This document shows positions 7,644 through 16,590 of a stretch of DNA of 64,000 bases, piece after piece. Numbering within the stretch: position 1 is the first letter of the stretch; each line of letters starts with the position of its first letter. Under the pieces are notes generated by a model that was given only the letters and a program-made list of their open reading frames with translations, was not told the origin of the DNA and did not search any database. Location of the stretch: NCBI RefSeq assembly GCF_030413615.1, contig NZ_CP129236.1:2030001-2094000 (forward strand), written 5' to 3'. The stretch comes from Planococcus shixiaomingii (GTDB lineage Bacteria > Bacillota > Bacilli > Bacillales_A > Planococcaceae). The position numbers and the translations under genes were made by a program.

Positions 7644-8588
7644 TCATTCTTGTTTCCCTAAATATTCCAATAAGCCCATTGCGCTAACTTGGAGGTCTAG
7701 TTCGATAAGTGCATAAACTTCGTGATCATCGCGCACACTTTTCGCTTGCAGTTTCTCAACTACCAAATCGTACAAGCGCTGCGCCAGCACGTCCGGCCCT
7801 TTTCCTTCCGCCGCTACAGCTTTTGCTTGTTCCACAAAGATGGGGAGCCATTCGCCCACTTGTGTCAAGGCTGCAGTCGGCCTTGTGGTCATGCCGAAAT
7901 GGCCATAATAAATAGCTCCCAGCTCCATCGCTCGCAGGCGTTCAATAGCCCGCTGCATCGCTTTAGGGTCAAATTGGTTCGGCGACGTCGACGGCAAAAA
8001 TAAATCGATTCCTTCGTCAACCAATTGCTCATAGCGGATTCCGACCGTATCACCGGCGAAGACGCCATGGGAAACCGGATCATAAATGCTGAAGTGGTGG
8101 TTCGCGTGGCCCGGGGTATCCAGGAATTCCAAAGTGCACGCTGGACCGATTTTCAAATGGTCGGCTTCTCCCATGACGAGCAGCCGGTCTTCCGGTATCG
8201 GCACAATCGGCTCAAACAAATCGGCGAACCGGTCCGTATAAACGGCTTTCGCTCCCGCTATCAAGCGCTTCGGATCAGACAGGTGCCTCGCTCCTTTTTC
8301 ATGGACCACCACTTGTGCATTCGGGCAGTCTTGAAGCAGTAAACCGGCTCCTCCCGCATGGTCGAGATGGACATGGGTGACGATGATGTATTTAATTTCG
8401 TCAAGCGAAATCCCCATTTTTTCCAAACCTTTTTTTACATGGGGAACAGATGGACTTGGCCCCGTTTCAACAATGGTCACTTGTTGTTCTTTAATTACAT
8501 ACGTTCCGGTCCGTTCGGGAATTCCTAAATCGTAACCGTCAATTAAATGAATCCGTTCATTGAGCCTAAGCGGGTATCGTTTGAACAT
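7644..8588 (-). CDS. MBL-fold metallo-hydrolase
   Basis: This is a 314-residue metallo-beta-lactamase-fold hydrolase. The zinc ligands are visible as THVHLDHAGG, a mid-protein GHANHHF and an aspartate in FAGDTVG, with a further histidine in YYGHFG. The C-terminal 90 residues are helical. Relatives include glyoxalase II-like and lactonase-like enzymes as well as many of unknown substrate. The start follows AAGGAGG. It leads the short minus-strand group with the NIPSNAP gene. The substrate is not deducible. Confidence 0.88.
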   Translation of the reverse strand: MFKRYPLRLNERIHLIDGYDLGIPERTGTYVIKEQQVTIVETGPSPSVPHVKKGLEKMGISLDEIKYIIVTHVHLDHAGGAGLLLQDCPNAQVVVHEKGARHLSDPKRLIAGAKAVYTDRFADLFEPIVPIPEDRLLVMGEADHLKIGPACTLEFLDTPGHANHHFSIYDPVSHGVFAGDTVGIRYEQLVDEGIDLFLPSTSPNQFDPKAMQRAIERLRAMELGAIYYGHFGMTTRPTAALTQVGEWLPIFVEQAKAVAAEGKGPDVLAQRLYDLVVEKLQAKSVRDDHEVYALIELDLQVSAMGLLEYLGKQE

Positions 8589-8794
8589 CGGACATCCTCC
8601 TTCAAGTGAGCGATTAACGCTTTTTTATGTATGACAGTTTTTCGGCTGGCAATAAATAAAAATGAATTACAAGAATATTCTACCAGTTTATTCCGATTTT
8701 GAACAAGGCGAATAAAGATGAGTGCAACAATGCAGCGGTTTAATTTCTGCAAAATGCAGGAAAACTACAACTAGACGAATGGGGGTGGCCACCA

Positions 8795-9643
8795 ATGGCC
8801 AATGTAGATAATAGTGCCGGGATCTGGGATGCCGAAAATGTAAGGTCCACTCTTCCCAAAAGAAATGAAGACAGCCATAAAGGTACGTATGGAACTGGCT
8901 TATTGATTGCCGGCAGTCCGAATATGCCGGGAGCGGCTATGCTTGCCGGAATCGGTGCCATGCGCAGCGGAGTCGGCAAGCTGGTGATTGGAACGGCGGA
9001 GGAAGTGATTCCAGTTGTTGTCCAGCGTTTACCGGAAGCCACGTATGAACGAAACGGCTTAATACAACTAGCTGAAGGAAAATTGACGCTTGACCAATTC
9101 CGGGTTATTGCGATAGGTCCAGGCATTGTTCCCAACGAACTGGCTGAAAAAGCAATCGCCAAAATCTTGGAAAGTGACGTACCGGTTGTTTTGGATGCAG
9201 GTGCTTTATCAAAGCGAGATTACCATGAAAGGCAAGCACCAACCATTTTAACTCCCCATCCTTTGGAATTTGCCCGGATTACCGGAGTAAAAGTAAACGA
9301 ACTTCAGCAAAACCGGGAGCATTACGCGCAAGTTTGCGCAAAAAAACTTGGAGTCACCATTGTCGTTAAAGGACAACATACTATTGTCGCCTTCCCAGAC
9401 GGCGAAACGTGGAAAAATGGAACGGGCAACAGCGCTTTAGCAAAAGGCGGCACTGGCGATACGTTGACCGGCATGCTGCTTGGCCTGTTGTGTATACACG
9501 ACAATTGGAAACACGCTGTCCTTAATGCGGTTTTTCTTCACGGAGCTTGTGCGGACGCCTGGACCGAAAAGCGCTCGGCCCATACACTGCTCGCCCATGA
9601 ATTGACAGACTTTCTTCCGGAAGTATGGAAGAGCTACGAATAA
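8795..9643 (+). CDS. nnrD: ADP-dependent NAD(P)H-hydrate dehydratase
   Basis: This enzyme repairs hydrated NAD(P)H by an ATP- or ADP-driven dehydration in the cytoplasm. It has the YjeF C-terminal (carbohydrate-kinase) fold: an N-terminal KGTYGTGLLIAGSPNMPGA segment, AIGPGI, TPHPLEFARITG, and the anion-hole signature NGTGNSALAKGGTGDTLTG, followed by the typical GMLLGLL helix. The length of 282 residues matches stand-alone NnrD/YxkO proteins. No epimerase domain is fused. The ATG follows GGGGGTGG. It is a single-gene unit. Confidence 0.93.
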   Translation: MANVDNSAGIWDAENVRSTLPKRNEDSHKGTYGTGLLIAGSPNMPGAAMLAGIGAMRSGVGKLVIGTAEEVIPVVVQRLPEATYERNGLIQLAEGKLTLDQFRVIAIGPGIVPNELAEKAIAKILESDVPVVLDAGALSKRDYHERQAPTILTPHPLEFARITGVKVNELQQNREHYAQVCAKKLGVTIVVKGQHTIVAFPDGETWKNGTGNSALAKGGTGDTLTGMLLGLLCIHDNWKHAVLNAVFLHGACADAWTEKRSAHTLLAHELTDFLPEVWKSYE

Positions 9644-9676
9644 AAAGTTGATGAAGTGACAACTTATCGGCAAGCA

Positions 9677-9706
9677 GCCTGCTCTAGTGAATTGGCGAGC
9701 AGGTTT
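9677..9706 (+). terminator. Probable terminator of nnrD
   Basis: Stem CCTGCTC/GAGCAGG with a 12-nt loop lies 34 bp after the nnrD stop. The T-tract is short and interrupted, so this is a weak call. Confidence 0.45.
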
Positions 9707-9813
9707 GTCAGTACACCCCGATAGATTTTGTCTAATTTCGATCACCTTTTTCTGTTACTTTCATAGTTTTACTTGAGAACAAACCTTACTTCCCTTTTTT
9801 ATTTTTCCATGCA

Positions 9814-9846
9814 AAGAATGATTCCTGCCATATGACAGGAACTCAG
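9814..9846. repeat. Left member of a duplicated hairpin around repeat copy D
   Basis: The hairpin TTCCTGCCATATGACAGGAA aligns in direct orientation with the terminator at 9979-10014 (shared AAGAA, TTCCT, CCAT and CAGGAAC blocks). It lacks a T-run and looks like a decayed duplicate of that terminator. Confidence 0.5.
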
Positions 9847-9884
9847 GCTGTCAAGAAACTCTCGATTGCTTTTTCATTTCGCTC

Positions 9885-9940
9885 CATGCGCACGCTTTCC
9901 GCGGGATAGCGCAACTGGTTTGCGGAATATCAGTGATAGC
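9885..9940 (+). repeat. Decayed MITE-like repeat, copy D
   Basis: CGCTTTCCGCGGG is the hallmark inner arm of copies A and B. It is followed by GCGCAACTGGTTTGCGGAAT, which matches the right part of copy C (GCGCAGCTGGTTTACGGAAT). The outer ends are not recognisable. The rest of the 370-bp gap between nnrD and the ZIP gene holds only the hairpins listed separately; I see no gene. Confidence 0.6.
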
Positions 9941-9978
9941 AATAGGAAAGAGCAAGTTAGTATCATTCTCAATATACT

Positions 9979-10014
9979 AAGAAACGTTCCTACCATTAGG
10001 CAGGAACGTTTCTT
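9979..10014. terminator. Terminator of the ZIP transporter gene
   Basis: Stem AAGAAACGTTCCT/AGGAACGTTTCTT lies directly after the stop of the minus-strand ZIP gene. It is the right-hand twin of the hairpin at 9814-9846. Confidence 0.85.
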
Positions 10015-10016
10015 TA

Positions 10017-10754
10017 TCACCCCAGTAACAATGTGATAAATACACCGCCCGCTGTAATCAATCCCACCATAGGTCCGCCTTTTTCATGCGCTTCTGGCAT
10101 CATGGTGGACGCAATCATCGCGACAATGGCACCCGCTGCAAACGACGAGACGATGGCATGCGTCGATTCAGAAGCCTCGTTCAGTACCGCATAACCAAAA
10201 AGCGAGCTTGCAGCAGAAGCCAGCAATACAAACGTCCACATAAACAAAATTTTCTCTATGCTGTATCCGCTCTTTCGGAGTCCAGTCGTACTGGAAATGC
10301 CTTCAGGCAAGTTGCTGATAAAAATCGCGGCGATGAGCGCAATTCCCACACCTCCCCCTTGGGCAATGCCGAGGCCGATCATAGCGGTTTCCGGCAACGC
10401 GTCCATGACAGTACCGATAAATATAGCGAGTCCGGTGCCTTCGTCAGAATGGACGGGCTTATCAGCTCCATGGCCCGAACGTTTGCGGTGCATGCCACCG
10501 CGATTCGTCACAATTAAATCAAAAACAGTAAATAAAGCAGCTCCGCCCAAAAAACCAAACGCGATGTCTAAAAAATCACCAAGTTCCAACGCTTCTGCCA
10601 ATAGTTCAAAGCAGACCGCTCCGATTAAAGCACCTGTTCCGAGCGCCATCACATATGCGATCAGACGCTGCGGCAAAGCTATGGCTAAAACAATAAAAGA
10701 GCCGATCAAATTCGCTGCTCCCGCGACCGCTCCCCATAATAGAGCCGAGCCCAT
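10017..10754 (-). CDS. ZIP-family metal transporter
   Basis: This is an integral-membrane protein of about 245 residues with roughly eight helices, belonging to the ZIP family of divalent-cation importers. Two PE motifs in helices 4 and 5 (DALPET and SNLPEG) correspond to the family's metal-binding HNxPEG-type positions, but the histidine is replaced by serine in the second motif. A histidine-containing cytoplasmic loop (MHRKRSGHGADKPVHSDEG) lies between the helical bundles, as in other ZIPs. I prefer the internal ATG with AAAGGGTGAG just upstream. An ATG nine codons earlier has its purine run too close. Metal specificity cannot be called. Confidence 0.85.
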   Translation of the reverse strand: MGSALLWGAVAGAANLIGSFIVLAIALPQRLIAYVMALGTGALIGAVCFELLAEALELGDFLDIAFGFLGGAALFTVFDLIVTNRGGMHRKRSGHGADKPVHSDEGTGLAIFIGTVMDALPETAMIGLGIAQGGGVGIALIAAIFISNLPEGISSTTGLRKSGYSIEKILFMWTFVLLASAASSLFGYAVLNEASESTHAIVSSFAAGAIVAMIASTMMPEAHEKGGPMVGLITAGGVFITLLLG

Positions 10755-10826
10755 CCCACTCACCCTTTCCCCAGCCGCCATTTCCCTTTCTTCTACCCTT
10801 TTAAAACGTTGAATAACCTCATAAAA

Positions 10827-10867
10827 AAGAGGTTGCCTGAATAGGTAAATTATCCAGGCAACCTCTC
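10827..10867 (-). terminator. Terminator of the aldo/keto reductase gene
   Basis: A 12-bp stem AGAGGTTGCCTG/CAGGCAACCTCT with a T-run on the minus strand follows the reductase stop. Confidence 0.85.
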
Positions 10868-10883
10868 TATTTACGTACTTTTA

Positions 10884-11801
10884 TTATGGTACTTGGTTAC
10901 CGGCTGCCCGGTATATTTCGTACCATTCTTCGCGGCTAATTTCCAGTTCGGATGCTTTTGCGATGTTGGTCAACCGCTCCGGCGTCATGGTCCCGACAAT
11001 TGCCTGGATTTTTGCCGGATGGCGCAAAATCCAGGCAATGGCAATCGCTGATTTGGTGACGTTGTAGTTGTCGGCAATTTCCTGCAGTTTCGCATTAATT
11101 TCCGGCATTTCGTCGTTATCAACGAAGAAACCTTCAAATTGGCCATAGCGGAAAGGTGACCACGCCTGGACCGTCATACCATTCAATCGGCTGTAATCGA
11201 GGATGCTGCCATCGCGGTTAATGCTATTGTCGTGGCGCGTGTTCACGTTGACGCCTGCATCCATCATTCCGGTATGCATGACACTCAATTGCAGCTGATT
11301 AACGATCAAGTCCTGTTTCACGTATTTTTTCAGCAATTCAATTTGCATCGGATTATGGTTGCTGACGCCGAAATGGCGAACCTTCCCGCTTTCCTGCAAC
11401 TGATTGAACGCTTCTGCCACTTCTTCCGGTTCCATCAGAGCATCTGGCCGATGAAGCAAGAAGCTATCCAAATAATCGGTTTTCAGCCGCTTCAGACTGC
11501 CATCCACCATCTTCAATAAGTGTTCTTTTGAAAAATCATAATAGCCGTTGCGGATGCCGGCTTTTGACTGGATAACGATTTGATCGCGTCTGGACGGAGT
11601 CTTGCCAATCACTTCTCCAAAAACTTCTTCCGATTTGCCATCGGAATAAATATCGGCATGGTCAAAAAAGTTTATTCCCAGGTCCACTGCGTTTTCTATA
11701 ACCTCTCTCGCTTCTTCAACTTGCAGCTTGCCCATGTTTACACAACCGAGTGCAATATTCGAAACGCTTAAATTACTGGTTCCTAATGTCAATTTCTTCA
11801 C
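10884..11801 (-). CDS. Aldo/keto reductase
   Basis: This is a 305-residue NAD(P)H-dependent oxidoreductase with a TIM-barrel fold. The catalytic tetrad is visible: Asp and Tyr in FFDHADIY, Lys in VIQSKAGI and His in FLLHRPDA. C-terminal cofactor-binding residues lie in AIVGTMTPERL. The closest characterised type by eye is the YdhF-like group acting on small carbonyl compounds. It starts at GTG after AGGAGG. It is monocistronic, with its own terminator. The physiological substrate is unknown. Confidence 0.9.
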   Translation of the reverse strand: MKKLTLGTSNLSVSNIALGCVNMGKLQVEEAREVIENAVDLGINFFDHADIYSDGKSEEVFGEVIGKTPSRRDQIVIQSKAGIRNGYYDFSKEHLLKMVDGSLKRLKTDYLDSFLLHRPDALMEPEEVAEAFNQLQESGKVRHFGVSNHNPMQIELLKKYVKQDLIVNQLQLSVMHTGMMDAGVNVNTRHDNSINRDGSILDYSRLNGMTVQAWSPFRYGQFEGFFVDNDEMPEINAKLQEIADNYNVTKSAIAIAWILRHPAKIQAIVGTMTPERLTNIAKASELEISREEWYEIYRAAGNQVP

Positions 11802-11900
11802 GCTATTCCTCCTATCAGTTGATAATTCAATTTACCACTATTCGTCTGGATCTAACCTTAAATAAAGCAAGAACCTTTTCTTTCATGTTTTTAAATCTCG

Positions 11901-12452
11901 TTATTTCGCCGCCGACGGCACATCTTCAATTTTCATTATATGAAACCCGCTCCACGCAAAAACTAAAGACGCTATATAAAAAATACTCCCTATCGTCAAA
12001 AAGTCCACTAAATAGCCAGTCGCAATTACAGCAAGCGAGATGCCGATGGAAGTCCATACATGGTAGGTACCAATTTCTTTTCCGGCTGTCTCCTTTTTAA
12101 CGGTACGGGCCAACACCGTTTTTTCCGTATTTTTCTGTACCGCTCCAAGCAGTCCCATGGCAATTTGCAAAACGTAGACATGCCAAATTTCAAATGCCAG
12201 CGGAAACACAAGCAACAGCAGCGCCATTCCCCAGGAATAAACAAGCATCAACCACTTATCGCCTATACGGTCTGCCAATTTGCCAATCACCGGAAAACTT
12301 AACGCAGCTGTCAAGGCGAACAAACCGTAAGCCCAGCCAAACTGAGAGTAGCTGTTCCCGATATCTTTAAGCAGCAAAATATAAAAAGGAAAAATCATAC
12401 CCGCAGCCATACCGACTGCTCCTTGATATAAAATAAATCGTTTAAAGTTCAT
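11901..12452 (-). CDS. Half-size major facilitator superfamily protein
   Basis: This membrane protein has only six predicted helices in 183 residues, about half of a normal MFS transporter. The inter-helix motif GKLADRIGDKWLM is the conserved loop 2-3 motif of MFS proteins. The start and stop are clean, and I find no second half nearby in another frame, so it may be a natural half-transporter working as a dimer or the remnant of a longer gene. Its ATG overlaps the stop of the upstream FAD oxidoreductase by one base (TGATG) with GAGGAG before it, showing translational coupling. It has no own terminator in the short gap downstream. Confidence 0.75.
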   Translation of the reverse strand: MNFKRFILYQGAVGMAAGMIFPFYILLLKDIGNSYSQFGWAYGLFALTAALSFPVIGKLADRIGDKWLMLVYSWGMALLLLVFPLAFEIWHVYVLQIAMGLLGAVQKNTEKTVLARTVKKETAGKEIGTYHVWTSIGISLAVIATGYLVDFLTIGSIFYIASLVFAWSGFHIMKIEDVPSAAK

Positions 12453-13891
12453 CACTGGTACTCCTCGAAAAACAGATTCCTAAAGCGGTGGTCCGGGTCA
12501 TAGCTGTATTTTAACTGAAAGAACTCTTCCGACCGCGGATAAGCCTCAGCCATTTGCCCTTTTGTCGCAAAGCCGTAGTAAGGCAAATAATAGCTGCCAT
12601 CATGCTTTAAAGTTACGTCAATCATGCTTTGGACGACTTTTCTTGTTTCTTCAATGCTTTCCTCGTCTTTTCCTTGATTAAGAAGCAGCACGAGAGAAAA
12701 CATATCTTCGTCGGCATAAGCAAGAACAGGCTCTTCGTTTTTTTCAACATAGCGGACCGTAATGTTCAATAAATTTAATGCTTCTTCATCTTTTATGAGA
12801 GTACGGAGGTCATCAAGGTACGCTTCAAAATTTTCCACCGGCACAAAGTATTCCTGCAGCACTTCTGTCCGCCCGTCATTCGAATACTCCATAAATACGG
12901 AATCGGAACGCATGGCATTGTTTCTGGAAATCAATTTTCCGGTGACCCTGTTGACATATTGTTTCTGCGTTTTCCAAAACAATTCTTTTCCGGTGTCGTT
13001 TATGCGGGACAGACCAAGGAAAAATTTCGGCACGGCGATGATCGGTTCCCGTTTTAACGCTGCATATTGGGCTAATTCGTTTTGATCCGGAGCCATTTCG
13101 TAGTTAATGGCATACATTTCTTTAAAAAATGTCTCAGGAGCGATGGAAATCCGCGCTAAATGCATTTTGATATCCGGGTTCGGAAGAACAGTTTCCTTAA
13201 AATATGAAGAATAATCGTCATATCGAAGCGTTTTCCCTTCCATTCTGTAGAGTTCGTTGTCCGTCAATTCCAACGTGACGTCCAGAATGACACCAAATAA
13301 TCCGTATCCTCCAATGGCTAATGAAAACAGTTCCTTGTTTTCATTCCTGCTAACGGTTAAAATTTTCCCTTCTGCTGTAAGGAGCCGAAACGATTCAATG
13401 GTATCTATTAAAGCGCCATCCCGAATATTCAAACCGTGAGCGTGAACGCTTAAAGTACCGCCGACGGTAAAAATATTCTGCGATTGGCTGACTCTTAGCG
13501 CTAAACCGTATGGATTTATGTATTCTTGAATATCTGCCCAAGTTGCCCCGCTCTGGACCGTTATTTTTTTGTCTTCCTTATCAAAATCAAGGATTTTGTT
13601 GTAAGGCTTCATATCGAGCAAAATGCCATTGGGGTAAAGAGTTTGCCCGCCTTGGCTGTGCTGCATGCCGGCAATGGAGATGGAGTCCCCCTCTTTAGCT
13701 GCATCAAGCACGACGTTTTTTAACTGTTCTTCGGTTTCATCCGCTTTGATGGTTTTCATTTTGACAGTCATAAGGCGGCTTGAATCTTCAAGATGCGGCT
13801 CTTTTATCAAAGAGATATATACTTGCAGTGAACAGCCGAATAAAATGAGATAAATGATTACATTAAAATATCGTGCCACGGCGCTCAACAA
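12452..13891 (-). CDS. Membrane-anchored FAD-binding oxidoreductase (PCMH/vanillyl-alcohol-oxidase fold)
   Basis: This 479-residue flavoprotein has an N-terminal hydrophobic segment (residues about 8-30), probably a signal anchor. An FAD-binding type 4 domain follows, with SIAGMQHSQGGQTLYPNG and VGGTLSVHAHG, the usual pyrophosphate-binding stretches. A C-terminal substrate-cap domain ends in the short family-typical YSYDPDHRF motif. Relatives oxidise sugar lactones, aldonolactones or hydroxy acids. An outward-facing enzyme would fit the anchor. It is translationally coupled to the half-size MFS protein, so the two probably act together, for example on an extracellular substrate, but this is inference. 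Confidence 0.85.
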   Translation of the reverse strand: MLSAVARYFNVIIYLILFGCSLQVYISLIKEPHLEDSSRLMTVKMKTIKADETEEQLKNVVLDAAKEGDSISIAGMQHSQGGQTLYPNGILLDMKPYNKILDFDKEDKKITVQSGATWADIQEYINPYGLALRVSQSQNIFTVGGTLSVHAHGLNIRDGALIDTIESFRLLTAEGKILTVSRNENKELFSLAIGGYGLFGVILDVTLELTDNELYRMEGKTLRYDDYSSYFKETVLPNPDIKMHLARISIAPETFFKEMYAINYEMAPDQNELAQYAALKREPIIAVPKFFLGLSRINDTGKELFWKTQKQYVNRVTGKLISRNNAMRSDSVFMEYSNDGRTEVLQEYFVPVENFEAYLDDLRTLIKDEEALNLLNITVRYVEKNEEPVLAYADEDMFSLVLLLNQGKDEESIEETRKVVQSMIDVTLKHDGSYYLPYYGFATKGQMAEAYPRSEEFFQLKYSYDPDHRFRNLFFEEYQ

Positions 13892-13972
13892 GACCTCCTT
13901 TGAAAATACACTTCGGTTTTATTATATAAGAATAAAAGGTCATTAGCTGGATTTTTTAGAATTTTTTTACAT

Positions 13973-14010
13973 AAAAAAGATGACAACTGTTTTTCAGTTG
14001 TCATCTTTTT
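13973..14010 (-). terminator. Terminator of the glcD-BASS operon
   Basis: A 16-bp stem AAAAAGATGACAACTG/CAGTTGTCATCTTTTT with a TTTT loop lies after the symporter gene. Confidence 0.9.
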
Positions 14011-14029
14011 AGGAAACGGCAGAACCTCT

Positions 14030-15019
14030 TTATAATTTGCTGGATGTCGGCACCGCTTTCGGTTTCACAGCATCGCGCCCAGTTCGTTCTTCTTTAACCG
14101 GTTTTTTCGACCAAATGGTCGCTAAAATCGGTCCGCTGATGTTGTGCCAAATCGCTCCCCACACACTTGGAAGCGCTGCAAGCGGGCTGAAATGCGCAGT
14201 TGCTAGCGCAACGCCAAGGCCGGAATTTTGCATGCCGACTTCGATGGAGATGGCTCTACGATCGTTTTCATTCAACCCAAGCATGACCGCTGTAAAGTAA
14301 CCAAGCAATAAGCCAAAACCGTTATGAAGGAAAACAGCTACAAACACGACAAATCCGGCACTGACAACATTTTCAGCGTTCGCCGCAGTAACGGCTGAAA
14401 CAATGATCAATATGGCAATAACAGAAATCAACGGCACAACAGAGATGCTTTTTTCTACAGCTTTCGGGAAAAATTTGCTGATGATAAGGCCTAATGCAAT
14501 CGGCACAATGATTACTTGGATGATGGACATGAACATTGCAACTGGATCAACAGGCATCCATTGACCGGCAAGCAAAAGCAAGAGAAGAGGCGTCACAATT
14601 GGAGCCAACAAGGTAGAAAGCGACGTCATCGCTACTGACAAAGCGACATTCCCTTTCGCTAAATACACCATGACGTTTGAAGCCGTCCCTCCGGGAACAC
14701 AGCCTAGCAAAATCAGCCCAGCTGCCAGTTCGGGCGGCAACTGCAAGATATACGCCAACGCAAAAGCGACTAATGGCATAATGATGAACTGTGCACAAAC
14801 CCCAGTTATGACCGGCAACGGTTTTGACGCAACGATTTTAAAGTCGACCGGTTTCAATGTCAGCCCCATGCCGAACATGACGATTCCCAATAAAATTGCT
14901 ATATATCCTCCAAATCCTACAAATGGTGCGGGAATAAAGAATGCGAGAACCGCGATGCCAACAACTAAAAACGCAAAATATTTCCCTGCAAAAGCACTTA
15001 ACACTTCAATGAATTTCAT
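14030..15019 (-). CDS. Bile acid:sodium symporter (BASS/SBF) family protein
   Basis: This is a 329-residue integral membrane protein with about nine or ten helices, of the SBF family that couples sodium influx to uptake of organic anions (bile acids, pyruvate, pantothenate and others). Family features include the LLGCVPGGTASNVMVYLAKG stretch in the middle and the SIEVGMQNSGLGVALA crossover region near the end. Its ATG overlaps the TGA of the upstream FAD dehydrogenase gene by four bases (ATGA), so translation is coupled. That linkage points to a 2-hydroxy or keto acid as the transported solute, which is inference. Confidence 0.9.
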   Translation of the reverse strand: MKFIEVLSAFAGKYFAFLVVGIAVLAFFIPAPFVGFGGYIAILLGIVMFGMGLTLKPVDFKIVASKPLPVITGVCAQFIIMPLVAFALAYILQLPPELAAGLILLGCVPGGTASNVMVYLAKGNVALSVAMTSLSTLLAPIVTPLLLLLLAGQWMPVDPVAMFMSIIQVIIVPIALGLIISKFFPKAVEKSISVVPLISVIAILIIVSAVTAANAENVVSAGFVVFVAVFLHNGFGLLLGYFTAVMLGLNENDRRAISIEVGMQNSGLGVALATAHFSPLAALPSVWGAIWHNISGPILATIWSKKPVKEERTGRDAVKPKAVPTSSKL

Positions 15020-16419
15020 AGTATGGCCCCCTTCTTATCCGTCGCTATAATTTTTCCTGGATTCAATAAATTAGACGGATCTAGAGCGCGTTTGATTTTT
15101 TCCATGACCACGAGTGCGTCACCATGTTCTTGTTGCTGGTATTTCTGTTTGCCGATTCCGACACCGTGTTCACCTGTACAGGTCCCTCCGCGTTCTAAGG
15201 CATACAAGACAATTTGCTCATTCAGTTGATTTCCTTTTGCCACTTCTACTGGATCGTTCAGATCGAGCATCAAAAGCACATGGAAGTTCCCATCGCCAAC
15301 ATGCCCGACAATGCCGCCTATCAAGCCAAGTTTTTCAACTTGTTCTCTAGCATGCCCAACAGCTCCAGCCAGTTCCGAAATCGGAAGGCAAACATCCGTA
15401 ACCATCAACTTTCTTCCAGGATTGCCATGGATATAAGCGTAAGCCAAATTGTGGCGCGCTTCCCATAAAGCGTTGCGGCCCGCGTTGTCTGTTTCAAAAT
15501 GAACATCTTCGCATTCATGGCTTGCTACCAATTCTTCCGTAAACTCGACGTCCTGTTTCAATCCCGCCTCGTTGCCGTGGAACTCGAGAAACAAAGTTGG
15601 TTTTTCCAAATAATCGGTGTCGCTAAAACGATTTACTTGGCGAATGGATGCTTCGTCAACCAATTCAACCCGGGCGATTGGAATACCCGCTTGCAAAATG
15701 GATACGACCGCTTCTACCGCATGATGAATGGATGGAAACGCGGCTCTCGCAGCAGCCACATGTTCAGGTATGCCGTAAACACGGAGCGTTAATTCCGTGA
15801 AACAGCCAAGCGTGCCTTCAGATCCTGTGAAAAGTCCGTTCAAGTGATAACCTGAAGACGATTTAGCCGCCCTGTTTCCAGTATGAATGACCATGCCATC
15901 AGCTAGTACAACTTCCATATCGCGCACCTGATCCCGCATGACGCCATATTTTACGGAAGTCGTGCCGCTGGCGTTTGTGGCGGCCATACCGCCGAGTGTT
16001 GCGTCTGCCCCTGGATCGACCGAGAAAAACAGCCCGTATTTCTTTAATTCTTTGTTCAGCTGACTTCTTGTCACGCCGGGTTGAACCTTTACTAAAAAAT
16101 CGTTTTCCAGCACTTCCAGCACTTTATTCATTAATGAAAAATCAATCGTGATGCCGCCTTGCGTTGGAATCGCGTTGCCTTCCAAACTGGAGCCTAATCC
16201 GAATGGTGTAACCGGCACATGATGGGCAGCAGATAGCTTCATGATTTTGCTTACTTCCTCCGTAGATCGCGGAAAAACGACGATGTCAGGAAGTTGCGGA
16301 AAATGATAAGATTCATCCCTGCTGTGGATTTCTTTGACGGTTTCATTGACCGTCACTTGTTCTTCTGCAAGTTCAGATTTCAACATTTTGACGAGCTCTA
16401 AAGTTGTTTGAAGTTCCAT
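15016..16419 (-). CDS. FAD-linked 2-hydroxyacid dehydrogenase (GlcD/D-lactate dehydrogenase type)
   Basis: This is a 467-residue flavoprotein oxidising glycolate, D-lactate or a similar hydroxy acid to the keto acid. The FAD_binding_4 domain occupies the first 220 residues, with TPFGLGSSLEGNAIPTQGG and DPGADATLGGMAATNASGT as nucleotide-contacting loops. The FAD-oxidase C-terminal domain has VGHVGDGNFHVLL and GTCTGEHGVGIGKQKY, which carry the family's metal and substrate residues. The start follows GGGGAGAGGG. It forms a two-gene operon with the BASS symporter. Partner subunits GlcE and GlcF are absent nearby, favouring a single-subunit enzyme. Confidence 0.92.
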   Translation of the reverse strand: MELQTTLELVKMLKSELAEEQVTVNETVKEIHSRDESYHFPQLPDIVVFPRSTEEVSKIMKLSAAHHVPVTPFGLGSSLEGNAIPTQGGITIDFSLMNKVLEVLENDFLVKVQPGVTRSQLNKELKKYGLFFSVDPGADATLGGMAATNASGTTSVKYGVMRDQVRDMEVVLADGMVIHTGNRAAKSSSGYHLNGLFTGSEGTLGCFTELTLRVYGIPEHVAAARAAFPSIHHAVEAVVSILQAGIPIARVELVDEASIRQVNRFSDTDYLEKPTLFLEFHGNEAGLKQDVEFTEELVASHECEDVHFETDNAGRNALWEARHNLAYAYIHGNPGRKLMVTDVCLPISELAGAVGHAREQVEKLGLIGGIVGHVGDGNFHVLLMLDLNDPVEVAKGNQLNEQIVLYALERGGTCTGEHGVGIGKQKYQQQEHGDALVVMEKIKRALDPSNLLNPGKIIATDKKGAIL

Positions 16420-16590
16420 TTTTCCCTCTCCCCGCTTTTAAAATCCAAGCAAAAAATAATGCCGAAATAATAAATAATCTTTTAAAAATGTAATAGGTCT
16501 CATTATACAGAATAGTAAGAACAATTCAAACACTTTTTTAAATAGTTTTCTTACTATATGAATGGCTTGAAGAATTAAAAAGACGCATCG

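Noticed and set aside
8698..8775. Tiny frame (about 18 codons) upstream of nnrD
   Set aside because: Too short, without a ribosome binding site, and the nnrD start has its own strong site.
10803..10818. Possible cre-like sequence TTAAAACGTTGAATAA near the ZIP gene
   Set aside because: The match to the CcpA consensus is poor on both ends, and no carbon-related gene is next to it.
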